Shown here: positions 55,501-63,835 of the stretch, piece by piece
How the letters are laid out: each line of letters opens with the position of its first letter
Numbering within the stretch: the stretch's first letter is position 1
Assembly (NCBI GenBank): GCA_016187935.1
Contig: JACPIU010000011.1
Span: forward strand, 1-64,000
Length of the DNA: 64,000 nt
Direction of reading: 5' to 3'
Origin: Bdellovibrio sp.
GTDB lineage: Bacteria; Bdellovibrionota; Bacteriovoracia; Bacteriovoracales; Bacteriovoracaceae
Program-made: the position numbers and the translations under genes
The notes under the pieces: model-generated
What the model was told of the DNA's origin: nothing
Database searches by the model: none
Seen by the model: the letters and a program-made list of their open reading frames with translations, nothing else

Positions 55501-58105
55501 TTTTATAAGAAGGGCCGATCTTATCCCTGAAGAAGACCGCAGTCTTCTCAAGTGTGTGGCCCGTGCCATTATCTATCCATCTAAAGGGAGCCTTGAAGCA
55601 CAGTTGCACCGGAGAATTCTTGAGATGGAACCTCCCGCTCGATTTGTAGCAACTTCTCAAAGGCGAGATTATCCGCGTATTCCCATTCATGTTCCAGAAC
55701 TTGTTTTTTTTAACACCATTGGTGGTTTCACTCCCGATGGGCGTGAATATGTTATTTCACTCAAGGAAGACCAATGGACACCGGCACCGTGGGTTAATAT
55801 TATTGGCAATCGAAATGATTTTGGATTTATGATCACTGAAAATGGACAAGGTCACATCTGGTCCATTAACAGTCGTGAGAATAAGATTTCACCATGGTCA
55901 AATGACCCGGTTTCGGATTCGGCCTCCGAGGCTATTTATGTTCGCGATGAAGAAAGTGGAACTTTTTGGACCCCAACTCCATTGCCGATTCGAGGCCCGG
56001 AACATTACCTGATTAGACATGGTCAAGGATATAGTCAATTCGAGCATAATACTCAAGGAATCGCGCACATCATGACTGTTTTTGCACCAGTTGATGAGAG
56101 TGTAAAGATTATTCGTCTCAGGTTGAAAAATCTGAGCAAAGCAATCCGCAAGCTTTCCGTTACTAGTTATGTTGAATGGGTGCTAGGAGTTTCTCATGCT
56201 CAATCGGCGCCGATGGTATTTACCGAGTGGGACAATGAATCTCAAGGGATTCTGGCACAAAATTCATACAATAATGAATTCGCCAATCGGATTTCCTTTA
56301 TGTCCACAAGTGAAAGTGAAAAAACCTATACTTGCGATCGCAAAGAATTTATTGGAAGAAATGGTTCTCTTGCTAAACCTGCCGGACTTGGTCGTATTGG
56401 TTTAGGCCAAAAGAGTGGAGGTCGGCTAGATCCCTGCGCAGCTATTCAAAGTTATTTTGAGCTTGCACCAAATAAAGAGCGTGAAATAATAATATTAATT
56501 GGACAGTCAGAATCGAAGGATGAAGCGCGAAAATTAATTTCAAAATACAAAAATCACAAGGATGTACACGAATCCTTTGTGGGAATGCAAAACTTTTGGA
56601 ATCAGACACTTGAGGCAATTGAAATAAAAACTCCAGATCCATCAATGGATCTCTTAGTGAACCGCTGGCTTATTTATCAAACACTTTCGTGTCGAGTTTG
56701 GGCAAGATCTGCCTTTTATCAAGTGGGTGGTGCCTTTGGTTTTCGTGATCAATTACAGGATGTAATGGCCTTAGTCTATTCACATCCTCAGATTATTCGC
56801 TCACATATTCTTTTAACTGCTTCACGCCAGTTTCCAGAGGGCGATGTTCAGCATTGGTGGCACCCACCAACAGGACGCGGTGTTCGTACTCGATGTTCAG
56901 ATGATTTGTTATGGCTCCCTTATGTTCTTAGCTTTTATCTTAAAGTCACGGGAGATGAATCCATTTTATTTGAAATCGTTTCATACATCGATGCGCCCCA
57001 ACTTATGCCGGAGCAGCATGATATTTATCTGGAGCCAAAACCATCAAGCGAAAAAAGTAATCTATTCGCTCATTGCCTGCGTGCTATCGATCGCAGTCTT
57101 ACGTTGGGAGAACATGGTTTGCCTCTTATAGGTTCTGGAGACTGGAACGATGCTATGAATCTTGTTGGCGATAAAGGCAAAGGCGAGAGTGTGTGGATGG
57201 CATGGTTTCTCGCTGCAACACTAAAGGCCTTTATTCCACTCTGTGAAAAACTTAATGAGCATTACCATACAGCAAGATATCAAGAATATTTGCAAAAACT
57301 TAAAGAATCAATCGAAGCAAATGCATGGGATGGTGAGTGGTATCTGCGGGCCTTTTTTGATAATGGAGAAAAATTAGGTTCACAGAGCTGTGAGGAATGT
57401 AAAATTGATTCCATCTCGCAAACATGGGCGATCTTATCTGGCATGGGAGATAAAACACGCGCGCATACTGCTCTTCAATCAGTGAGCAAACATCTGATTA
57501 ATAAGCAAGACCGTATCATTAAACTGATCGCACCTCCGTTTGATCAGGGCACTACCGATCCAGGTTATATAAAGGGCTATCTACCTGGCATTCGTGAAAA
57601 TGGTGGTCAATATACTCATGCGGCGATTTGGACCATTATGGCCTATGCCGCCTTAAAAAACGCAGAGACAGCGACAGAACTTTATTCTCTAATCAATCCG
57701 ATTAATCATACGTCGAGCTATACAGACCAACAAAAATATAAGATCGAGCCTTATGTCATCGCAGCAGATATCTATGGCGTTCCTCCCCATGTCGGTCGGG
57801 GCGGGTGGAGTTGGTACACGGGGTCAGCCAGTTGGATGTATCGTGCAGCAATTGAATCAATTCTTGGTTTTGATCTCAAGCAAGACAAACTTACAATCAA
57901 TCCTTGCATTCCGAAAGAATGGAACGAATACAAAATTACTTATCGTAGAGGAAAAACGCAATTCAATATTTTAGTTCTTAATAACCAGGAAAGCGCAGTG
58001 ATCGAATTTGATGGCAAGTTGCTTGAGAAACAAGATATAAACATCACTGATGATGGAAAAATACATCATATACTAGTCAGACTCGGTCCGAGTTCGGAGA
58101 ATTGA
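49580..58105 (+). CDS. Cyclic beta-1,2-glucan synthase (NdvB/ChvB/Cgs type)
   Basis: 2841 aa, the family length. Membrane helices near 425-480 and 845-1010 frame the glycosyltransferase 84 domain, with TLDADTQLP as the UDP-glucose site and HDLFEG, HRWTRGDWQ downstream. A glucoamylase-like domain follows (WGVSEAGYNARDLHFNYQYG). Then come two carbohydrate-binding/GH94 units, ending in the phosphorylase domain with QDVMAL, RTRCSDDLLWLP and GSGDWNDAMN, whose first Asp is the general acid. It makes cyclic beta-1,2-glucans found in the periplasm, where they buffer osmotic pressure. AAGAGGA precedes the ATG. No frameshift seen along the whole gene. Confidence 0.95.
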   Translation: MALEDSISFLPQLPSFVKASDDLFDNEKGIRDIFSAERFIELAGQLAVESNTVSTEKTEIDLLSEVTDASNDILKSYLYLTKLKDRHGLPPASEWFLDNFFIVEDQFRSIKRDLPKDYYLELPKNILGKYTGYPRVYAIAHSIVGHSDSQLSLETIAKFIITFQSYTPLNIGELWAIFITFRIALINRLQPLVNRIIHSLQKREDADHFADELLEYAIDPQTLPQDLVQMLANYLKTSGKLSCAFIVQLIQRLRDQDQSLFAVLDWLEKTLNSCNSCTTDVIKFEHFRQAADQVTIGNIITSMRFLSSIDWHTFLEEVNLVDPILNNDPIGAYVKMNQQTRDSYRKAIERVAKRSKGSEIEIAKMVVEFATREGAQATSEIRKKHIGYYLLDEGVFQLEKYFHYRPRFRERVSRFIDRHPLFIYFGLFTTLIIVFLGIITKYFFVYDQSILFGIGLLFIILNPVSEFSLGILNYSISLLRQPRHLPRMETKFGISADDKTMVVIPCLLSNEAVIKELTSNLEIHYLANQDQYIYFSLLADLQDADSATTPEDMALLNVASREIERLNLRYSTGEFRRFYFFHRSRLFNSSEEKWMGWERKRGKIFEFNRLLRGDKSTSFLAHTVADEFLSQIKYVITLDADTQLPLHSARRLIGAITHPLNAPVFNPTERRIEFGYGIIQPRITISAIAATRTRFAHIFSGNTGLDPYTTGVSDVYQDLFKEGTYIGKGLYAVDAFQEAVGDKVPENTVLSHDLFEGCFARVGLETSIELIDDYPADFETFANRLHRWTRGDWQIARWLFQRVPDRSRKLVRNYLPFISRWKIFDNLRRSLLTPAFLSCFLLSWTFLPGSALAWTAVFLAILCFPIYMPFIEDVSKHHESPLWEHLENCIRSSKIRLEQNFLLLVFMPSLAASQLDAILRTLYRMLISKKKLLQWVTFSQVQRQSAKGVRARNLLLEGPVFSLATAGLLVWVNPSAIPVALPFLVIWLSVPLISSWTKQALTKKVKPLKSMEIESYRRYARITWHFFETFLDAKDHWLAPDNYQEDPKPVIAHKTSPTNIGLQLLATQSAYDLGYIGLTELVEQLDRIFTVLGKLETMNGHFYNWYDTLTLRPLHPLYISSVDSGNLAGHLLCLKQACLELAQGPFFNLNARQGLQDGLRILIENIKRLQKIPDLPRSGSMKRLLHALIDILNRVEKESWQVLLSELGQTTNLLNDLIVEGTEEISPNIQRWMNSVIHQIQSYQKDENADVHALRAKIENIASLCEVLAARMDFRFLYDDTRKILSIGFNVRERRIDNSYYDLLASESRLTSFFSILKGDIPVEHWFRLGRQLTKVTGRKALVSWSATMFEYLMPLLVMRTYKDTLLDITYEAIIHRQIEYAKQRQVPWGVSEAGYNARDLHFNYQYGAFGIPGLGLKRGLRDDLVISPYSTMLASMILPSEALANLTMMEKLEVLGKYGFYESIDYTLERVPQKQKFAVLRSYMAHHQGMSLVALNNLLNGLTMQRRFHADPRVQANELLLQERIPTEIHIIKPRAEETHWEALPQPSEIYHTRVYTDVPLPSPRTQIISNGTYSVMVTSAGSGFSKCEDVMITRWREDPTQDHWGQFFYIQNFTDSGIWSSGIHPMLSKADKYQATFAEDKIEIARKDRHISTQTEIIVSSEDNVELRRISLSNESDIAMEIEVTSFMEIVLARANDDNAHQTFSNLFIQTEFCPEVKALLAHRRKRSQSDRDIWGFHILTSEGEGIGPIQYETDRSRFIGRGRSAAMPIVLSNEIPLSNTTGPVLDPIFSLRQRVRIPPHDIAKLTFITGVSRSREEVRRLSEQYHTKNIFQRETHLGWIKSQVGLHHLNISMKKAHIYQLLGNRIIYLSPDMRVTSQNLIVSNKKQSALWPYGISGDHPIILTQINEQKDMVMIRDLLHAHEYLRLKGVKIDLVIINAHATSYLQSLHDELTRQILISGNHALIDKPGGIFIRRADLIPEEDRSLLKCVARAIIYPSKGSLEAQLHRRILEMEPPARFVATSQRRDYPRIPIHVPELVFFNTIGGFTPDGREYVISLKEDQWTPAPWVNIIGNRNDFGFMITENGQGHIWSINSRENKISPWSNDPVSDSASEAIYVRDEESGTFWTPTPLPIRGPEHYLIRHGQGYSQFEHNTQGIAHIMTVFAPVDESVKIIRLRLKNLSKAIRKLSVTSYVEWVLGVSHAQSAPMVFTEWDNESQGILAQNSYNNEFANRISFMSTSESEKTYTCDRKEFIGRNGSLAKPAGLGRIGLGQKSGGRLDPCAAIQSYFELAPNKEREIIILIGQSESKDEARKLISKYKNHKDVHESFVGMQNFWNQTLEAIEIKTPDPSMDLLVNRWLIYQTLSCRVWARSAFYQVGGAFGFRDQLQDVMALVYSHPQIIRSHILLTASRQFPEGDVQHWWHPPTGRGVRTRCSDDLLWLPYVLSFYLKVTGDESILFEIVSYIDAPQLMPEQHDIYLEPKPSSEKSNLFAHCLRAIDRSLTLGEHGLPLIGSGDWNDAMNLVGDKGKGESVWMAWFLAATLKAFIPLCEKLNEHYHTARYQEYLQKLKESIEANAWDGEWYLRAFFDNGEKLGSQSCEECKIDSISQTWAILSGMGDKTRAHTALQSVSKHLINKQDRIIKLIAPPFDQGTTDPGYIKGYLPGIRENGGQYTHAAIWTIMAYAALKNAETATELYSLINPINHTSSYTDQQKYKIEPYVIAADIYGVPPHVGRGGWSWYTGSASWMYRAAIESILGFDLKQDKLTINPCIPKEWNEYKITYRRGKTQFNILVLNNQESAVIEFDGKLLEKQDINITDDGKIHHILVRLGPSSEN

Positions 58106-58111
58106 ATGATT

Positions 58112-58129
58112 TTATCTCTAATGAGATAA
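58112..58129. terminator. Small hairpin between convergent genes
   Basis: TTATCTC-TAAT-GAGATAA, perfect 7-bp arms, over the ends of the glucan-synthase and MarR genes. AT-rich and without a long U-tail, so only a weak terminator. Confidence 0.4.
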
Positions 58130-58477
58130 TGTAGAGTATTCCTTGCTGTGGAGTAGGAGTCCTATGCCTTTGGAAAATCTTTTTAATTGTTCACTGCCTT
58201 TTCTTGTCATGCTTAAAATTTTCTTTCGTGAATCTTTAGGATCTTCGCCAACAAAAATAGCTTCTTTCTTTTGCAAGCGTTTCATGCTTTGAGTGAGTGT
58301 GCTCGGATGCATACCAATGGCCTTGGCAAGTTCTTGAGGAGAACAACCAGGCATATCCCTTAGAGTCACGAGGAAGTAATATTGAACCAAACTTAGTCCA
58401 AGTTTTATCTCCGCAACTTTGTTCAGATTGTGAAATGACAGACTTTCACGCACAAGTTGTGCGATCTCAGAATCCAT
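58118..58477 (-). CDS. MarR-family transcription regulator
   Basis: 119 aa, GGAGG at good spacing. LSLVQYYFLVTLRDMPGCSPQELAKAIGMHPSTLTQSMKRLQKKEAIFVGEDPKDSRKKILSMTRKG is a full MarR winged helix, with the DSRKK wing. It is shorter than usual at both ends. It lies 21 nt after otsB on the same strand and probably controls the trehalose operon or the convergent glucan-synthase gene. Confidence 0.88.
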   Translation of the reverse strand: MDSEIAQLVRESLSFHNLNKVAEIKLGLSLVQYYFLVTLRDMPGCSPQELAKAIGMHPSTLTQSMKRLQKKEAIFVGEDPKDSRKKILSMTRKGSEQLKRFSKGIGLLLHSKEYSTLSH

Positions 58478-58498
58478 TTATCCTCCATTCTAGACATT

Positions 58499-59260
58499 CT
58501 ATTTATTGTTAACCTTGATTAATCTACGTAATAAATTATTGATCTCATTTTGTCGTTTCAAAAAAAACTGTGCTTGCGAATCCTTCTTCAATCCGATCCG
58601 TGCTGTAATAATTCGATTATCTGGCAAAGAAAAAACATCCTCGTCGGTATCGTCGTCACCTATATAGAATGCGCATTTCAAATTGAGTTTCATCATTGCC
58701 TCAAGCAAAGCGACTCCTTTGTGTGGTCCGCCCGCAGGAATAAGATTCATCACACATTTTCCCAAAATCACTCTTGGTGATGGCCTTAGTTTCTCGATTC
58801 GTGAGAAGAATTCAATGCGTGCACGCTTCTTATTTCTAGATTTTCGATAATGTAATGCCAGGGAATATTTTTTGTCTTCGATGAATGAGCCGGCATCATT
58901 TTCCAGTGGCTCCCACATATTTTTGAGGTGGCTTAACCACTTCTGGCAAATGATCTGAGATTTCGCGATAGTTTCTTTTTTGACTCCTAATCCCTCCAGA
59001 CCATGATTTCCAATAAGATGCTTACGCCCTAATTTAATATGTGTACTAAGGTCCGCTACAGACCGCCCCGAAATAACGAGGACGGGTGCGCAAGAAGCCA
59101 GCTCATGCAAGAGTTTCTCTGTTTCTTGCGAGACGCGCGCTAATTCTGGTCTTGAGACGATTGGTGCGAGGGTTCCATCAAAATCAAAAGCATAGAGAGT
59201 ACGGGTAAAAGATAGAGACTCGACAACTTGCTTACCGGTATCGGAGAACAAATACTTCAC
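58499..59260 (-). CDS. otsB: Trehalose-6-phosphate phosphatase
   Basis: 253 aa HAD enzyme that removes phosphate from trehalose 6-phosphate. Motif I is FDFDGTLAPI (nucleophile Asp), motif II ISGRSVADL, the cap has HGLEGLG, and motif IV is GDDDTDEDVF. The start overlaps the otsA stop as ATGA, so both are made together. Confidence 0.95.
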   Translation of the reverse strand: MKYLFSDTGKQVVESLSFTRTLYAFDFDGTLAPIVSRPELARVSQETEKLLHELASCAPVLVISGRSVADLSTHIKLGRKHLIGNHGLEGLGVKKETIAKSQIICQKWLSHLKNMWEPLENDAGSFIEDKKYSLALHYRKSRNKKRARIEFFSRIEKLRPSPRVILGKCVMNLIPAGGPHKGVALLEAMMKLNLKCAFYIGDDDTDEDVFSLPDNRIITARIGLKKDSQAQFFLKRQNEINNLLRRLIKVNNK

Positions 59261-61500
59261 AGGTCTGGCCCCTCTTGGAGAGAAGATTCACTAATTCGAA
59301 TACGTTCCATGAGTCGATTCCTCTGTCGCATTCGTGCCGCGTCCATAAGCATTTTTCCGGCCCAACGGTATACATTAAATTCTTGGATAAGCCCGCGCAT
59401 ACTTCGCATCCGATCCCTCTGCTCGTTGATTGGCATTAAGAGTGCTACCTGCAGTGCAGTTGCACACTGATCAATATTATAAGGATTAACGACAAGAGCT
59501 TCAAGCAATTCTCGTGATGCACCAGTGAACTGACTTAGAATCAAAACACCTCGCTCATCATCACGGGCGGCGACAAATTCTTTCGCTACAAGATTCATAC
59601 CATCATGAAGGCTGGTTACCATGCAAAAGTCTGCGGCACGGTAATATCTAAATACTTGATCAGGTGTATGATGCTCAATTTTCAGGCAGATTGGTTGATA
59701 TCTCTCGTTACCAAATCGCTGATTGATTTGAGTTGCAAGAGCGCGGACTTGGGCATCAAAGTGTTGGTACTGTTCTATACTCGACCTACTCGGAGCTGCG
59801 ATCTGAATGAATGTGAATTTTCCAATCAATTCTGGCCGCAGCTCTAAAAGACGTTCTACTGCCATAAAGCGTTCAATGATACCTTTGGTGTAATCTAGAC
59901 GATCTACACCGATGCCAAGTAAGCGTTCCTTATCCATGTTATTAATAATACGAATTTCTTCGCGACATTCAGCGATTGATTTTTGATTCTTTAACCAAAT
60001 AGGTGGCCACTCTATTGAGATTGGGTAACTTCTTATTGCCGATAATTTGCGACCATATGAGATTGTAGATGTTTCACGATTTATTCTAGCTTCGACAAAG
60101 CGGTCAACAGTATCAATAAAGTTGTTGCAATGGAACTTGGTATGAAATCCGATGATGCTGCTTCCAAGAAGTCCTGAGATAATTTCTTCACGCCAAGGGC
60201 AAATACCAAATGCTTCGGGATTAGGCCATGGAATATGCCAGAAGGAAATAATTGTGGCATTGGGTAGTTTTTCTCTGATGAGTTTTGGCAGGAGGGCAAA
60301 ATGGAAATCTTGAACTAAAATCACTGGATCATCTGTTTTCGCTTCTTCAATGACAGCTTTTGCGAATTTCTCGTTCACTTCAACATATTGTTTCCAGTCC
60401 GAAGTTCTGAATGTTGGCCTGGTATGCGCGATATGACACAATGGCCACAATCCCTCATTAGAGAATCCATAATAATATCCAGCTTCCTGCTCTTTAGAGA
60501 GCCAGACTCGGCGAATCTGATAGCAAGGATGTTCGGGAGGAACACGAACATGGTCCTTCTTATCAACAACATCTCGATCCGCCGAGCCACTCCCGTGAGC
60601 AATCCAAGTTCCAGAACATGCGCGCATGATCGGTTCCAGGGCCGTCACTAGTCCGCTTGCCGGAACTTGAACTTCGACTTGATCACCACGTCGAACATGG
60701 ATATAGGGCTCTCGGTTAGAAACAATAAGAACTTCATCTCCTGCCAAATCTTCATGAAGAATTTTTTTAAGTGCCTTGGGAGTCCAGGTTAATTGTGTTT
60801 CATCTTTCACTCGCCTTTCTTGTTCGAGATCACGCACTAAGGTCCTTAAATCCTTCGCAAGTGGGAGGAGTTCGCGAGATTTGATTTGCGAAAGGGGTAA
60901 TAACCCTTCTCCCCTTACCAATGTCCTTATTCCGGTTACTAGGCCTCTTAGGCTAATCTGAGCGATAATTACCGTAATCAGAGAAATTATGGCAGCCAGA
61001 CCGGCGAACAGATAGAAGACGTACTTTTTTGTATCACTGCTTCGGCGCTCAATAAAGCTCATATCATGTACGAGTATTAGACGTCCGAGATGTTGGCCTT
61101 CAGATTCAATCGGATGAACAGCGACATGTAAGAGACCCTGGCGCTCTTTTACTAAATCCCCTTTTCCGTCTTCTTTGAGTTCTTGATTTTGGCATGCGAG
61201 AGTTGATGGAAAAGTTTGTGTTTTGAAACGAAGAGCGCTCTGATTATCACAAAAACCCAATGCAAAAAGGCGCTCATCTTGAGTAACGCGATTAAATAAA
61301 GTAGAAACCTTACTCGTGGATTTTGATTGTATGAGTTCAACCAAGGGACCATGCATAGTATTAGTGATCAAATGCGAACGCATATCGATATCGCGCACAA
61401 ACCATTTTAAAGTCAATAAATCGACTAAGGGCACCAGTCCATAAGCGATAAGTCCGAGAACGATAATGAGAGGAAAGATAAATCGCAGTGCAAATTTCAT
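59257..61500 (-). CDS. otsA: Trehalose-6-phosphate synthase with N-terminal membrane sensor
   Basis: 747 aa. The first 230 residues are an addition: a membrane helix (7-30), a periplasmic-looking domain of about 130 residues with two Cys, a second helix (about 160-180) and a HAMP-like linker. The glycosyltransferase 20 domain follows: VSNREPY, the GVDRLDYTKGI sugar-phosphate site, and HDGMNLVAKEF. It transfers glucose from UDP-glucose to glucose 6-phosphate. The usual enzyme is soluble and about 470 aa, so here synthesis is tied to the inner membrane, perhaps to an envelope signal. First gene of otsA-otsB-marR. Confidence 0.93.
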   Translation of the reverse strand: MKFALRFIFPLIIVLGLIAYGLVPLVDLLTLKWFVRDIDMRSHLITNTMHGPLVELIQSKSTSKVSTLFNRVTQDERLFALGFCDNQSALRFKTQTFPSTLACQNQELKEDGKGDLVKERQGLLHVAVHPIESEGQHLGRLILVHDMSFIERRSSDTKKYVFYLFAGLAAIISLITVIIAQISLRGLVTGIRTLVRGEGLLPLSQIKSRELLPLAKDLRTLVRDLEQERRVKDETQLTWTPKALKKILHEDLAGDEVLIVSNREPYIHVRRGDQVEVQVPASGLVTALEPIMRACSGTWIAHGSGSADRDVVDKKDHVRVPPEHPCYQIRRVWLSKEQEAGYYYGFSNEGLWPLCHIAHTRPTFRTSDWKQYVEVNEKFAKAVIEEAKTDDPVILVQDFHFALLPKLIREKLPNATIISFWHIPWPNPEAFGICPWREEIISGLLGSSIIGFHTKFHCNNFIDTVDRFVEARINRETSTISYGRKLSAIRSYPISIEWPPIWLKNQKSIAECREEIRIINNMDKERLLGIGVDRLDYTKGIIERFMAVERLLELRPELIGKFTFIQIAAPSRSSIEQYQHFDAQVRALATQINQRFGNERYQPICLKIEHHTPDQVFRYYRAADFCMVTSLHDGMNLVAKEFVAARDDERGVLILSQFTGASRELLEALVVNPYNIDQCATALQVALLMPINEQRDRMRSMRGLIQEFNVYRWAGKMLMDAARMRQRNRLMERIRISESSLQEGPDL

Positions 61501-61554
61501 AACGGAAGTTTAAACATATTTTACTTTGATAGCAAATTAAAGTATGCTTTTGTA

Positions 61555-63336
61555 ATGTACCCATATGGTTTAGTCGGTAATTGCCAAATTTCTGCCCTGA
61601 TTTCAAAAAAAGGATCGATTGATTGGCTTTGTTTACCACGACCTGATAGCGATCCTGTTTTTGGAAGATTGTTAGATGTTGATGGTGGTCATTTCTCGAT
61701 CAGCTTAGCTACCCATGATGTCGATGTCACAACTCAATATTATTTGGCCAATACCAATATTCTTATAACTGAAATTCGAGGATCGAATAATGAGCGCTTT
61801 CGTATAACTGACTTTTGCCCGAGGTTTGAGCAGTATGGTCGTATGTTTCGACCAATGTCGCTTTTTCGCATTGTCGAACCGATTTCAGGTTCTCCCTTTA
61901 TCCGAGTCTCATGCAAGCCAATTACCGGATGGAAAAAGGACGAAGCAAAGTTTATACGTGGCAATAGTCATGTGCGCTTCGAATTTCGCGAAGACAACTT
62001 GCGCCTCACAACCAATATGCCGCTCACATATTTATGTGAGGAAAGTCCCTTCGCCTTAAAAGAGAAACTCTATTTTGGTCTCACATGGAGTTCTGCAATC
62101 GAGGAAGATCTCATACAGGTTTGTGAACGTTTTTTTCAACACACTCAAGACTATTGGAAAACTTGGGTTAAACACTGTTCTATCCCAAGTTTGTTTCAAG
62201 CTGAGACCATCCGTTCAGCACTGGCGTTGAAGCTTCATTGTTACGAGGATACTGGTGCAATTCTCGCTGCACTTACAACAAGTCTGCCTGAAGAACCTGG
62301 CGTCGAGCGAAACTGGGATTATCGCTACTGTTGGTTGAGAGATGCACATTTTTTGCTTTCGGCCTTTCATAACCTTGGTCATTTTGAGGAGATGGAAGGA
62401 TTTCTTAAATTCTTTCTTGGAATCGCCCAGAAATTTGAAATTTCTAAGGATAGACTGGCCCCTGTTTATACCTTGAGCCAAGGGCTTCCTTTGCCGGAAA
62501 TAAGACACTCGATCTGGCGTGGTTACAATGGATATGGTCCAGTTCAAACCAATAACCAGGCCGCAGAACATGTCCAAAACGATGTATATGGTGAAATGGT
62601 TCTTACTCTTGCTCCGATTTACTTTGATGAACGCTTTGTTCATCTTCGTACTAAGGATCATGAAAATCTTCTTGCAAACCTGGCAAGAAACTGTGCGTGC
62701 TCCATCTCTCAACCAGATGCGGGATTATGGGAAGTGCGTAGTGGTTGGCAAGAGCATAGCTTCACTAATTTAATGAACTGGGCGGGGCTTGAGCGGACTT
62801 TGCGCATTCAAAATAATGGTCATCTTAAGCTCTCGCAATTCAATGCTAAGGACGCACAAGATCAGGCCTTTGCCGCTGTTGAAAAGGCCGCACGAGAGGG
62901 CTCAATTCGAAATGGACCGAATGATACAAGTTTTGATTCGGCCCTTTCACTTGCAACAATATTGCGATTTCCACGAGAGAAACTATGCTTGGCAACAGTG
63001 AGAGATATTCAGAAACATTTGGCACTGGGTACATCTAGACCGCAATCTTCATTTTTTTATCGATATATTAGAAATGACGACTTTGGAAAACCATCTTCGG
63101 CATTTGTAATTTGTTCTTTTTGGCTGGCACAAGCACTGGCCCGGTTGGGTTACAAGAAAGAGGCAAGCGACATTCTTGAAGATGCTATCCAGGCAAGTAA
63201 TCATTTAGGGCTCTTCTCTGAACATTACCGGCCTCATAGTAGAACTCAATTGGGAAATTTTCCCCAAGCCTATTCTCATGTAGGATTGATTAACGCTGCG
63301 TTTGCGGTCAGTCCACCTTGGAGCGAAATACTCTGA
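61555..63336 (+). CDS. Glycoside hydrolase family 15 (glucoamylase or trehalase-like)
   Basis: 593 aa, no signal peptide, so cytoplasmic. The start MYPYGLVGNCQISALISKKGSIDWLCLPRPDSDPVFGRLL is the standard GH15 N-terminus. The (alpha/alpha)6 barrel shows NWDYRYCWLRDAHFLL and GLWEVRSGWQEHSFTNLMNWAG, which hold the substrate and catalytic acid region. GH15 members hydrolyse terminal alpha-glucosides; several bacterial ones act as trehalases. Divergent from otsA by 54 nt, so it may degrade the trehalose made next door. Confidence 0.92.
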   Translation: MYPYGLVGNCQISALISKKGSIDWLCLPRPDSDPVFGRLLDVDGGHFSISLATHDVDVTTQYYLANTNILITEIRGSNNERFRITDFCPRFEQYGRMFRPMSLFRIVEPISGSPFIRVSCKPITGWKKDEAKFIRGNSHVRFEFREDNLRLTTNMPLTYLCEESPFALKEKLYFGLTWSSAIEEDLIQVCERFFQHTQDYWKTWVKHCSIPSLFQAETIRSALALKLHCYEDTGAILAALTTSLPEEPGVERNWDYRYCWLRDAHFLLSAFHNLGHFEEMEGFLKFFLGIAQKFEISKDRLAPVYTLSQGLPLPEIRHSIWRGYNGYGPVQTNNQAAEHVQNDVYGEMVLTLAPIYFDERFVHLRTKDHENLLANLARNCACSISQPDAGLWEVRSGWQEHSFTNLMNWAGLERTLRIQNNGHLKLSQFNAKDAQDQAFAAVEKAAREGSIRNGPNDTSFDSALSLATILRFPREKLCLATVRDIQKHLALGTSRPQSSFFYRYIRNDDFGKPSSAFVICSFWLAQALARLGYKKEASDILEDAIQASNHLGLFSEHYRPHSRTQLGNFPQAYSHVGLINAAFAVSPPWSEIL

Positions 63337-63458
63337 TGTTAAGATAAAAATAATCAGATTATCAAAGATTGAAATCGGAACAGGCATTTGTTAAAATTCC
63401 TCTAAAGGTGTTCAATAGCTCTCGCAATTGAAGGTTCCTGTGTGGTCGGGCCGCCATG

Positions 63459-63479
63459 CAATTACGTAGTATGTAATTG
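63459..63479 (+). promoter_or_regulatory. Inverted repeat over the ribosome site of the next gene
   Basis: CAATTAC-GTAGTAT-GTAATTG, perfect 7-bp arms, ending just at the GGAGG that serves the ATG at 63489. It could be an operator or a hairpin that limits translation. Confidence 0.35.
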
Positions 63480-63488
63480 GAGGCGTGC

Positions 63489-63806
63489 ATGTCGAATGAC
63501 AAATCTAAAAATTCTTTCCTAGGCATTTTTTTTAGACTTTATTGGATGATTATCTGGGCCTTTCCTTCAATGATTATCATTTCATTTGTTGTTGATAAGA
63601 AAATTGGAGTTACGGCCTACTTTCTATGGCCGATTATTTTTTTGAGTATGATAGGTACTAAATACATCGATATTAAGTTTTATGAAGGTACAACTGCGGA
63701 TGGTAAACCGGCCACCATGCATGATTTTAAGAACTATTGTCTCTTTGCCTCGCCTCTAATTCCAGGGGCCAGCTTGGTTACATATCTTCTTTTGGCCAAC
63801 GGTTAA
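63489..63806 (+). CDS. Small three-helix membrane protein
   Basis: 105 aa from the ATG at 63489 with GGAGG at best spacing; an upstream TTG is rejected. Hydrophobic segments near 14-30, 42-56 and 85-102, with KYIDIKFYEGTTADGKPAT between. No family recognised. It may be co-transcribed with the DedA gene 29 nt on. Confidence 0.6.
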   Translation: MSNDKSKNSFLGIFFRLYWMIIWAFPSMIIISFVVDKKIGVTAYFLWPIIFLSMIGTKYIDIKFYEGTTADGKPATMHDFKNYCLFASPLIPGASLVTYLLLANG

Positions 63807-63835
63807 AACTCCTTGTCATGGAATGAAGGCCCGAA

